Positions 44,429-52,273 of a stretch of DNA of 64,000 nucleotides are shown piece after piece. The position numbers were made by a program, and so were the translations under genes. The DNA is from JAQVQN01 sp964557205 (GTDB lineage Bacteria; Verrucomicrobiota; Kiritimatiellia; RFP12; UBA1067). Numbering within the stretch: the stretch's first letter is position 1; each line of letters starts with the position of its first letter. The stretch is taken from positions 30,581 to 94,580 of the forward strand of contig CAZKZI010000001.1 of NCBI GenBank assembly GCA_964557205.1. Reading direction: 5' to 3'. The notes below the pieces were generated by a model. That model was given only the letters and a program-made list of their open reading frames with translations, made no database searches and was not told the DNA's origin.

Positions 44429-45778
44429 TTACACGTGGAAGTCTTCAGGCTTGAAATGGATCGTCTTGCCCTCGGCCACTGAACGGTTGGCCGCCAACAC
44501 CGCCACCGCCGACTCATAAGCCAACTCCGCCGGACAGGTCAGCAATTCGGGCTTGTTGCGACGCACCGCCAGGAAGAAGTTCTCCAGATGCGGCATGTGC
44601 GCCGGCTTGAGCAAGTCAACCGGCAGCGGCCAGCCGTCGGCCTCGGCCGTCACGCGCACGTCCAGCGCCACGTTGGAGGTCACGGCCGCCGCGACCGGTT
44701 TTTTGACCGGCAGCACCAGCCCCTGCTTGGCGAAAATGTCCCAGTTCGGCACGCCGTCACGCACCTCGCGCTGTACCGCGTTGCCGCGCGCCGCAATCTC
44801 CGAGATGGTCAGTGAGCCGTTCTCTCCCATGAACTGCTCGTAAAAGCCGCCGCGGCTGGAGGTCGTCAGCACCTGATAGTAGGCGCGGTTGACAACCCCC
44901 TCCTTGGTCTTGAACTCGTAAATCGTCATAACGTTGTCATTCATCTGGCGGTTGTAGTAATCGTTGCCGCCGATGGCCGTGACCGTTATCGGCGCGCAAT
45001 CCCACACCCAGAAGAAGAGGTCGATCTGATGCGAGCCCAAGTCCACCATCGGGCCGCCGCCGTACTTGTCGAACCAACGCCAGTTGAGAAACTGCTCCAT
45101 GTTCTCGTAGCCGTACTTCTGCAAGGTCTCGGTCGGAATGTTCAGCCTTTCGCGCACGGTCAGGAACGGCGCCACCGAACGGTTCCATTGCCCATAGGCG
45201 TGAGTCACGCGGCCTAGCATCTTCGCCTCGCGGATCACGCGGTTGATGGCGTGCATATAGCGCGGATTGGATCGGCGCTGATGCCCGATCTGAAAGATTT
45301 TGCCGGTGCGGCGCTGCCCTAAAACCATCTCCCTGGCCTTCTCCATCCGGTTTGACATCTCTTTTTCGCAATAGACGTTCTTGCCCTTCTCCATACAGTA
45401 GATGCTGTGCTCGGCATGCATCCAGTCCGGCGTCGCGACGATCACGCAGTCGATGTTCTTGTCTTCCTTGTCCAGCATCTCGCGGTAATCTTCGTACACG
45501 TTGATATCGTGACCCAGCGCGCGCAGACGTCCACGCGCCATCTTGCGGCGGTAGCCCCAGATGTCACAGACCGCCTTGAAACGGACTCCCGGTATCTTCA
45601 TCGCCGCATCGGTCAGAATCTCGCCTTCGGCACCGTACCCGATCACAGCCACGTTCACCTGGTCATCCTTCGGACCGATCGTGTTCTTGTCGTCACTCAG
45701 GATATTGAAAGTCGGCAGAATGGCCGCCGCGGCAGCGGTATTCTTGACAAATTGCCTGCGATTGAATTTCATGTCCAT
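44429..45778 (-). CDS. Tat-exported Gfo/Idh/MocA oxidoreductase
   Basis: The 449-residue protein has a twin-arginine signal (NRRQFVKN, then an Ala-rich core). The Rossmann motif VAVIGYGAEGE follows, then the catalytic-lysine segment YCEKEMSNRMEKA (the usual EKP is EKE), and the GGGPMVDLGSHQIDLFFW motif with Asp and His. Family members oxidise or epimerise sugars with NAD(P). Export suggests tightly held cofactor, as in glucose-fructose oxidoreductase. The start at 45778 follows GAGG. It lies between ETF-quinone oxidoreductase and the heptaheme cytochrome. Confidence 0.85.
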   Translation of the reverse strand: MDMKFNRRQFVKNTAAAAAILPTFNILSDDKNTIGPKDDQVNVAVIGYGAEGEILTDAAMKIPGVRFKAVCDIWGYRRKMARGRLRALGHDINVYEDYREMLDKEDKNIDCVIVATPDWMHAEHSIYCMEKGKNVYCEKEMSNRMEKAREMVLGQRRTGKIFQIGHQRRSNPRYMHAINRVIREAKMLGRVTHAYGQWNRSVAPFLTVRERLNIPTETLQKYGYENMEQFLNWRWFDKYGGGPMVDLGSHQIDLFFWVWDCAPITVTAIGGNDYYNRQMNDNVMTIYEFKTKEGVVNRAYYQVLTTSSRGGFYEQFMGENGSLTISEIAARGNAVQREVRDGVPNWDIFAKQGLVLPVKKPVAAAVTSNVALDVRVTAEADGWPLPVDLLKPAHMPHLENFFLAVRRNKPELLTCPAELAYESAVAVLAANRSVAEGKTIHFKPEDFHV

Positions 45779-45819
45779 AACCTTTTCCTCTGTTCTATAC
45801 CTTGCACTTTCAGCCTCTA

Positions 45820-45866
45820 GCGAAAGCGAGCACTCTTTCACTTTTTCACTCTTCCCTCTTCACTCA
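45820..45866. repeat. CT-rich CACTCTTTCACTTTTTCACTC repeat
   Basis: Pentamer-like CACTC/CTTTT units occupy the gap between the ETF-quinone oxidoreductase stop and the Gfo/Idh/MocA gene. A close relative is the spacer at 39391-39413. Confidence 0.5.
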
Positions 45867-47498
45867 CATGCGCGTGTAGCGCGGCCCGTCCCCGCCCTGC
45901 GGGAAGGTCCACTCGATGTTCTGGAACGGGTCCTTGATCTGACACGTCTTGCAGTGCACGCAGTTGGAGAAATCCACATGTATTTGGCCATCCTCCAACC
46001 GGTACACCTCGGCGGGACAGAACCTTTGACAAGGAGCGCCGTAAAGGTTAATGCATTTTTCACACACTTTACGATCCAAAATTTTGAGGTGGCAAGGCTG
46101 ATCCTCGTCATGGATCGTGCCTGACATGAAGACGTCGGTCAAACGGTCGGGCGAGAGCGGGCCGCTTTCGAGTTCCTCCGGCTCCGGCAACCTGCCGCCT
46201 TTCAGCGGCAACATCTCCTCGTGGTCCGGTGCCATCGGCACCTGCCAGAACGGGAACTTGCCGAAGGTCGCCCAGGCGGCACCCGCGCTCATCACACCCA
46301 GGATCAGATTCGTCGAAAACGGCGCGCGCACGTTCTTGACCCGCTTCAACTGCTTCCAGCCCTCGGTTTTCTTCAGACGCTCACTATAAGGTTTCAAAGC
46401 TTCCAGCGAAAAATCGTCTTTGTTAAAGCACTCCGCCAGGGTCTCGGCCGCCGCCCGCCCGGACTGCGCCGCAATGTGAATGCCCTTGATGCGCAGCGTG
46501 TCGAGCAGACCCGCGCCGTCACCCACGATCAGCACGCCGTCGGCCACCACCTGCGGCACAGAATAATACCCGCCTTCGGGAATGACCTTTGCCCCGTAGG
46601 CCACCGCCTTGCCGCCCTTGATGTGTTCCGCGATCACCGGATGCGCCTTGAACTTACGGAAAAGCAGGTGCGGGTCAGCCTCCGGCCGCGCATAATCCAA
46701 AGCATACGCGAAACAGATCATAACCTGCGTCGGTGACACATGATAGACGAAACCGCCGCCGTAGGTGCTCCAGTCTGAAGGATAGCCGAAGGTGTGCGCG
46801 ATCTCACCCGCCCGCGACTCGTCGGCCGGCACCTCGATCACCTCTTTTACGCCTACGGCATAAGACTGCGCGCGACTCCCCGCCAGCCCCTTGCGCGCGA
46901 TCAGCTTCTCTGTCAGGATTCCGCACCCGCCCTCGCCGAGCACGACGACCTTGGCGTATATCTCCTCGCCGGCCGTGAAGTTCGTTTGGGGCTTGCCGTC
47001 ACGGTCCACACCCTTGTCACCGGTGCGCACGCCGATCACGCGCCCCTTGGCGTCCTCGATCAGCTCGACCGCCGCGAACCCGGTGTAGACCTCGGCACCC
47101 TCTTTCTCACAAAGCTGCGCCAAGTACTGCGTCAGCCGGGTCAGCGACCCCACCGGATACCCGTGCGCCTGCATCATCGGCGGTACCCAGGGTATCCTCA
47201 TCGCATGCTTGGCGTCGAAAAACATGTGGAACGCCTCTTTGCTCACATGCGCCTCGACCGGCATCTTGCCGATCTCTTCCTCCGTCAGCAAACCGGCAAA
47301 CCCGCTCATGTCGATCACCGCGCCGGAAAGCACATGACTGCCGATATTACGCCCCTTGTCAATCACCGTCACACGCGGCACAGACTTGCCCTGAGCCTTC
47401 AGCGTACGCAAAAGCGCCAGCGCCGTTGACAGCGAGGCGACGCCTGCCCCAACGCACAGTATATCGGTTTGTATCGGCTGTTTAGTTTTGTTCGCCAT
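45864..47498 (-). CDS. Electron transfer flavoprotein-quinone oxidoreductase
   Basis: The 544-residue protein matches ETF-QO, which passes electrons from ETF to the quinone pool at the membrane. An N-terminal FAD motif (ILCVGAGVASLSTALALL), GCGILTEKL, and the second FAD motif (GVLIVGDGAGLLDTLRIKGIHIAAQSG) precede a C-terminal ferredoxin-type domain with CEKC ... CQRFCP and CVHCKTCQIKDPFQNIEW. It is thus a FixC-FixX-like fusion in one chain. ATG 47498 with AGGGGG upstream is chosen over GTG 47504. It sits 45 bases after etfA. Confidence 0.9.
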   Translation of the reverse strand: MANKTKQPIQTDILCVGAGVASLSTALALLRTLKAQGKSVPRVTVIDKGRNIGSHVLSGAVIDMSGFAGLLTEEEIGKMPVEAHVSKEAFHMFFDAKHAMRIPWVPPMMQAHGYPVGSLTRLTQYLAQLCEKEGAEVYTGFAAVELIEDAKGRVIGVRTGDKGVDRDGKPQTNFTAGEEIYAKVVVLGEGGCGILTEKLIARKGLAGSRAQSYAVGVKEVIEVPADESRAGEIAHTFGYPSDWSTYGGGFVYHVSPTQVMICFAYALDYARPEADPHLLFRKFKAHPVIAEHIKGGKAVAYGAKVIPEGGYYSVPQVVADGVLIVGDGAGLLDTLRIKGIHIAAQSGRAAAETLAECFNKDDFSLEALKPYSERLKKTEGWKQLKRVKNVRAPFSTNLILGVMSAGAAWATFGKFPFWQVPMAPDHEEMLPLKGGRLPEPEELESGPLSPDRLTDVFMSGTIHDEDQPCHLKILDRKVCEKCINLYGAPCQRFCPAEVYRLEDGQIHVDFSNCVHCKTCQIKDPFQNIEWTFPQGGDGPRYTRM

Positions 47499-47543
47499 AA
47501 ACACTGCCCCCTAAAAAAATTATGAAATCAGGTTGCCGTCGCC

Positions 47544-48746
47544 TCAACGCCCGTTGCCCTTGTTTGCAAGCGCCTCGATCAGCATCGGCAGCACCTCAAA
47601 CAGATCTCCCACAATTCCCAGATCGGCAATGTTGAAAATCGGAGCGTGCGTATCTGTGTTGACCGCGATGATCGTGTCTGAAGAGCGCATTCCCTCCAGA
47701 TGCTGTATCGCGCCCGAGATGCCGAAAGCCAGATAAATCTTCGGACTCACGGTCTTGCCGGTCTGCCCCACCTGATGCGCGGCAGAAATCCAGCCCGCGT
47801 CGATACAAGCGCGCGAGGCACCCACCACGCCTCCCAGCAGATCCGCCAATTTCTGCAACTGCGCCAGATTCTCGGCCTTCTTCAAGCCGCGCCCGCCAGC
47901 AACGATGATCTCAGCCTCGGCGATGTTGACGCCGCCAACGTTACGCTCGGCCTTGACAATCCTGCTCCTGGCCGACACCAGCTTCAGCGTCTCGTGCAAC
48001 ATCTCGCCCTTGCGCCGCGGATCAGGCGTGTTCATCTTAAAGACTTTCGGGCGCACCGTGGCCATCTGCGGCCGATGGTGTGGCGTCATGATCGTGGCCA
48101 TGATGTTGCCGCCGAACGCCGGACGAGTCTGGTGCAGCAGGTGGCTCTCTTTATCAATCGACAGTGCCGTGCAGTCGGCCGTCAGCCCCGTGCGGGCACG
48201 CACCGCCACCTTCGCGAAAAACGCCCGACCGACTGCCGTGGCGCCGGCCAGGATGACCTCGGGCTTGTATTTGGCGATAAGCTGGTTGAGCGCGTCAGTG
48301 TAAACGTCTGCCGCGTACTCCGCCAAAGCCGGCTGGTCAACCACATACACCTTGTCGGCTCCCGCCGCGATCAGATAGTTCGCCGACTCTGTTATATTGT
48401 GACCAAGTATCACTGCCGCCAACTCGCAGCCGCGGTCCTTGGCCAGACGCCGCCCCGTCGAAAGCAGCTCGTAAGCCACCTCCAGAACCTTGCCGTGATG
48501 CTGCTCGGCGAAAACCCAGATGCCCTTGAAAGCCGAAAGATCAACCTTCACCACATTTTCTTCAGCGGTGGACGAGATGGCTTTGAAAGGACACGCTTTG
48601 ATGCAGGCGTTGCACGCGCGGCACTCTTCAGGTTTCACCACCGCCAGCTTGCCTTCCATATAAAGAGCATCAAACGGACAGGCGGGTATGCACTTTTTGC
48701 AACCGCGGCACTTCTCGGGATCAATGTAAATCGGTGCGTCAGCCAT
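47544..48746 (-). CDS. etfA: ETF alpha subunit with N-terminal ferredoxin domain
   Basis: The 400-residue EtfA carries an N-terminal 2[4Fe-4S] ferredoxin domain (CRGCKKCIPACP and CRACNACIKACP, residues 1-60) absent from classical EtfA. The ETF domain follows, with a C-terminal FAD site GQTGKTVSPKIYLAFGISGAIQHLEGM. Ferredoxin-bearing EtfA is known from anaerobes such as the caffeyl-CoA reductase system, where it takes part in electron bifurcation or confurcation. The start is 3 bases after the etfB stop. Confidence 0.92.
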   Translation of the reverse strand: MADAPIYIDPEKCRGCKKCIPACPFDALYMEGKLAVVKPEECRACNACIKACPFKAISSTAEENVVKVDLSAFKGIWVFAEQHHGKVLEVAYELLSTGRRLAKDRGCELAAVILGHNITESANYLIAAGADKVYVVDQPALAEYAADVYTDALNQLIAKYKPEVILAGATAVGRAFFAKVAVRARTGLTADCTALSIDKESHLLHQTRPAFGGNIMATIMTPHHRPQMATVRPKVFKMNTPDPRRKGEMLHETLKLVSARSRIVKAERNVGGVNIAEAEIIVAGGRGLKKAENLAQLQKLADLLGGVVGASRACIDAGWISAAHQVGQTGKTVSPKIYLAFGISGAIQHLEGMRSSDTIIAVNTDTHAPIFNIADLGIVGDLFEVLPMLIEALANKGNGR

Positions 48747-48749
48747 AAC

Positions 48750-49541
48750 TTACGCCACCCCCTTGTCTTGCAACAGCTTGACTATCGCCTGGACCGCAGC
48801 TTCCGGCGCCTCACGCCCGTCCATCTTCAAGCCCCCCGTCTTCGTCGGCGGCGCGAAAATCTTGACCACCTTGGTCGGCGAACCGTCCAGACCGCACATC
48901 TCCGCCACCGCCCCCACGTCCTTGGCCCCCCATCGCGGGATCTCGGCGCTCTTGGCCGACATCCAGCCGCTCAAACTCGCAAAACGCGGTGTCGAAGCCT
49001 CTTTAACCACCGTCATCACAGCCGGCAGCCGCCCTTCGAGCACGTCCACGCCCTCGTCCATTAGCGTCTCGGCCGTGAAAACCCCGTCGCTGACCTTGAC
49101 ACTCTTGACATAGGTAACCAGCGGCATGTCCAGAAACTCCGATACCCCCGGACCCACCTGCGCCGTGTCTCCGTCAATCGCCTGCTTACCGAAAAGCACC
49201 AGATCCGGACGGGCGTTGATCTTTTTGATGGCTTGCGCGATGGCATAGGAGGTCGCCAGCGTGTCCGCCCCTGCAAAAGCGCGATCCGTCAAAAGCACCC
49301 CGTCATCCGCGCCGCGCGCCATAGCCTCGCGCAGCACCACGTCCGCCTGCGGCGGCCCCATGCTGATTACCGTCACACGCGCTCCCGTGACGTCCTTCAG
49401 GCGCAACGCCTCCTCCAGCGCATACTCGTCAAAGGGGTTCATGATACTCTCGACCCCCTCGCGCATCAAAGTATTGGTCTCCGGATTGATGCGCACGTTC
49501 GTCGTGTCCGGAACCTGCTTCACGCAAACAACAATATGCAT
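48750..49541 (-). CDS. etfB: Electron transfer flavoprotein beta subunit
   Basis: The 263-residue EtfB begins MHIVVCVKQVPDTTNVRINPETN and has the family stretch SIMNPFDEYALEEALRLKD and the nucleotide-binding region DLVLFGKQAIDGDTAQVGP. It pairs with the ferredoxin-bearing EtfA. A GGGGAGAG site precedes the ATG. It is the first gene of the electron-transfer run. Confidence 0.93.
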   Translation of the reverse strand: MHIVVCVKQVPDTTNVRINPETNTLMREGVESIMNPFDEYALEEALRLKDVTGARVTVISMGPPQADVVLREAMARGADDGVLLTDRAFAGADTLATSYAIAQAIKKINARPDLVLFGKQAIDGDTAQVGPGVSEFLDMPLVTYVKSVKVSDGVFTAETLMDEGVDVLEGRLPAVMTVVKEASTPRFASLSGWMSAKSAEIPRWGAKDVGAVAEMCGLDGSPTKVVKIFAPPTKTGGLKMDGREAPEAAVQAIVKLLQDKGVA

Positions 49542-49920
49542 GGCTCTCCCCGTTTTATAAGCCCGCTCACAGGCCTGATACCTGTTTCATGCTGACTATT
49601 AAACCAAAAATACGATACCCTGTCATGTCCACCATTTGGTTATATTTTTAGCAACCGCTCAGAAGTCAGTATTCACAAGGAAAACCCAGCCGGCCAAAAA
49701 GGAACACCAAGCGAGAATGTAGATTGGGGATTTTCAATTTGCGATTTAGACTGGGTCTTGCGTCTTGGGGTCCTGAGTCCGAATAGCATGACCCTGAGGA
49801 CGGTTCTGGGAACTATCCGCTCCAACATCTGCGATCCGCATGGTAGGGACGCATCCCCTGTTTTTCCCCTCTCCATTGCGTCCACTTGGTGGTCGCAATA
49901 ACTGGTTCCTTAGTTTTCTC
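49542..49920. other. Intergenic region with degenerate remnants
   Basis: This 379-base spacer between etfB and the hydrolase gene has no gene. Next to etfB it holds an AT-rich tract that should contain the etf promoter, but no clear -35/-10 pair was seen. The middle has low-complexity pieces such as GGGGATTTTCAATTTGCGATTTAG and GGTAGGGACGCATCCCCTG, resembling decayed dispersed repeats. Confidence 0.4.
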
Positions 49921-51066
49921 TTACGGGAGCTTGGTATTGGGTTTAACCGCATCTTGGGGCCAGGGATTCTTAGCTCCAAATACAAGCATCTGCGCACGAG
50001 TCTCGCTCACAAAAAAAGATTCGTCGATTTTTCCATCAACCTCGGTCACCCTGCTGAGATCCAGCTTTAAATGCTTTGCCAGAAAGGGGTAGGCTGCCAT
50101 CCGTTTGGAAACGCCGTAATCATGCTTCTCCTCAGCAAAGTGGGCATTCTCAACTTTATCACCCGCATCGTAAAGCTCATAGACCTGCTTCACATAAGGA
50201 TATTCAACCTGCGGGGTGTTCACCGTCCAGTCATGTCCATTCGAAATCATCAGCATTGGACGTGGAGCGGCCATTGCGGCAATTTCAACATTGCTGGTTT
50301 TATGCGTTTTGCTCCAGTGAATCGGCATACCGCTCTCGCATACACAGCCGCCAAAGAAATGGGCGGATATCTGGCAGACCGGAACACTCACCGCAATGCG
50401 AGGATCAATCGCAGTCAGAATAAAAGTTTGTGTCCCGCCCCCTGAACAACCGGTCATTCCAATTCGCTTTGGATCGACATCCGGCAGCGTGAGCATAAAG
50501 TCCAGAACCCGAATGCTGTTCCATGTCATCAGCCTAAGAACCTCCGGTGTGTCTGCGTGTGACCAGCCAGCCTCCTTGGAATCGCCATAGCCAACCATGT
50601 CATAAAGAAATACCGCCGCGCCCATCTTTGCCAGCACCGCGCAACGGCATTGGCGCGAATCTCGGAAACGTCCCCCATGTCCATGAGGGCAGAGAATACC
50701 GGCCAGCGAACCACTGAAATCGGCAGGACGGTAGAGAGTCCCCGTGACATAAAAACCAGGCGAACTTTGAATAGCTACGCTCTCGACAATATATCCGTTA
50801 TATGCACGCTTATTGTAAAACTGTGGCTTGAGATCAGTTCTCGCGGGAAGCTCTGTCAGCCTTGCACCTGCTAAAATGCCTGCCAATAAATTCGCCCGTC
50901 GTTTTTTCCATCCCGCCAAATCCGAGTAGGTGCTTTTAAACTCCGCGAGCTCTTTGACAGCTTCCTCCGGTGTCTGCGCATATCCCACCCGCAACTGAAG
51001 TTCATCGGCATTGGCAGACACACAGAACAATAGTGATACAAACAAGAGAAACGTAATTTTTTTCAT
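49921..51066 (-). CDS. Secreted alpha/beta hydrolase, acetylxylan esterase-like
   Basis: The 381-residue protein has a signal peptide (MKKITFLLFVSLLFCVSANA). An alpha/beta hydrolase follows, with CPHGHGGRF, a nucleophile elbow GCSGGGTQ (Ser about 209), the acid in SNGHDWTVNTP, and His in EKHDYGVSKR. Such proteins are often annotated as acetylxylan esterase or dienelactone-hydrolase family; the ester cleaved here is unknown. It is divergent from the DUF1080 gene, sharing a 129-base promoter gap. Confidence 0.75.
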   Translation of the reverse strand: MKKITFLLFVSLLFCVSANADELQLRVGYAQTPEEAVKELAEFKSTYSDLAGWKKRRANLLAGILAGARLTELPARTDLKPQFYNKRAYNGYIVESVAIQSSPGFYVTGTLYRPADFSGSLAGILCPHGHGGRFRDSRQCRCAVLAKMGAAVFLYDMVGYGDSKEAGWSHADTPEVLRLMTWNSIRVLDFMLTLPDVDPKRIGMTGCSGGGTQTFILTAIDPRIAVSVPVCQISAHFFGGCVCESGMPIHWSKTHKTSNVEIAAMAAPRPMLMISNGHDWTVNTPQVEYPYVKQVYELYDAGDKVENAHFAEEKHDYGVSKRMAAYPFLAKHLKLDLSRVTEVDGKIDESFFVSETRAQMLVFGAKNPWPQDAVKPNTKLP

Positions 51067-51155
51067 GTGCCAAAATATCTTTGTTTAATGGGAGTTTGTC
51101 AAGAATGTTAACTGGCGTGAGTTTATTTTAGGTTGTTTGTGTTTATATTTTTTGA

Positions 51156-51185
51156 TTGTACTATCCCGCCCGTAAAGCTGATAAT
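51156..51185 (+). promoter_or_regulatory. Possible promoter of DUF1080 gene
   Basis: TTGTAC (51156-51161) and GATAAT (51180-51185) are 18 bases apart. The -10 box ends only 10 bases before the ATG, so the transcript would be nearly leaderless, consistent with no visible ribosome site. Confidence 0.4.
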
Positions 51186-51195
51186 CTTTTCCACT

Positions 51196-52218
51196 ATGAA
51201 AAAAACATCTTTTGCATTCGTCGTCAGCGGTAGACTCTTGTCCGCCATCATCCTTGCGTTCACCACACTTGAAGGCACCGCCGCGCCATGTTGCGCTAAC
51301 CCTTATATCGGCCGATGGGCCTTGACCATCCCCGGCGGAGGCGCGGGCTGGCTCGGCATCGAACAACAAGCCTGCGGCGCGCTCAAAGGCTCGATCCTCT
51401 GGGGCGGCGGTAGCGTCGTGCCCGTGAGCGAAACCAAGCTTGAAGGCAACACGCTGCTGATCGTCCGCAACCACAATCGCAAGAAGGACGGCAAGAGTGT
51501 GCAGTATGTCGAAACCATCACCGCCCGCCTCGATAACAACAAGCTGGCCCTGTCCACCCGCACCGTGGACGAGACCGGCAAACAGATCGGTCAGGCTGAC
51601 TTCACCGGCCAGCGCATTCCCGACCTTCCGTCGCGTCCGGATCTCGCCAAACTAAAGTTCGGTGCACCCGTCAAACTGATCGCCTCCACCGATCTCTCCG
51701 GCTGGAAGGCCATGAACGCGAAAGCCCCCAACTTCTGGTCGGTCGCCGACGGCACCCTCGGCAACCGTGTTCCAAAAGGCCCTGACAACAAAAAACTGCA
51801 CGGCACCAACATCCGCACCGAGGCCGAGTTTGAGGATTTCAACCTCAAGACTGAAGTGCGCGTGCCCAAAAACGGCAACAGCGGCATCTACCTGCGCGGC
51901 ATCTACGAGGTGCAGGTCGCGGAAACCTTCGGCAAACCTTGCGACTCCCACAACATGGGCGCGCTCTACAGCCGCATCACCCCCTCCAGTGCCGCCGAGA
52001 AACCGGCCGACGAGTGGCAGACCCTCGACATCACCCTCGCCAACCGCCACCTGACCGTGATCCTAAACAACACCGTCATCATCGACAACCAGCCCGTGCT
52101 CGGCTGTACCGGCGGTGCCATGACCTCTGACGAATTCCGCCCCGGCCCGATCTACCTGCAAGGCGACCACACCAATGTCGACTACCGCAACATGATCCTG
52201 ACTCCGATCGTCAAATAA
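51196..52218 (+). CDS. Secreted DUF1080 (3-keto-disaccharide hydrolase-like) protein
   Basis: The 340-residue protein has a signal peptide and an N-terminal beta-rich region (residues 30-160) of unknown role. A C-terminal DUF1080 domain follows, with LSGWKAMNAKAPNFWSVADGTL, FEDFNLKTEVRVPKNGNSGIYLRG, YEVQVAETFGKP, WQTLDITL and GPIYLQGDHTNVDYRNMIL. DUF1080 is a concanavalin-like fold; some members are described as 3-keto-glycoside hydrolases. The nearby exported Gfo/Idh/MocA protein would fit such a route. ATG 51196 begins the signal peptide; upstream in-frame codons are not protein-like. Confidence 0.8.
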   Translation: MKKTSFAFVVSGRLLSAIILAFTTLEGTAAPCCANPYIGRWALTIPGGGAGWLGIEQQACGALKGSILWGGGSVVPVSETKLEGNTLLIVRNHNRKKDGKSVQYVETITARLDNNKLALSTRTVDETGKQIGQADFTGQRIPDLPSRPDLAKLKFGAPVKLIASTDLSGWKAMNAKAPNFWSVADGTLGNRVPKGPDNKKLHGTNIRTEAEFEDFNLKTEVRVPKNGNSGIYLRGIYEVQVAETFGKPCDSHNMGALYSRITPSSAAEKPADEWQTLDITLANRHLTVILNNTVIIDNQPVLGCTGGAMTSDEFRPGPIYLQGDHTNVDYRNMILTPIVK

Positions 52219-52257
52219 CCGGTTTCCCCATCCGGTCAACTTGGTCAATTGTTAACT

Positions 52258-52270
52258 AGGGGACAGGTTG
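52258..52270 (+). repeat. Left copy of AGGGGACAGGTTG direct repeat
   Basis: A 13-base direct repeat copy lies just beyond the fucosidase stop. The identical right copy is at 54110-54122. The pair frames the AT-rich fucosidase island. Confidence 0.65.
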
Positions 52271-52273
52271 AAA

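Noticed and set aside
47700..49064. Long plus-strand open frame (454 codons) opposite etfA/etfB
   Set aside because: Arg/His/Gln-rich product with no domain. It is antisense to strongly supported ETF genes, a known effect of GC-rich codon bias.
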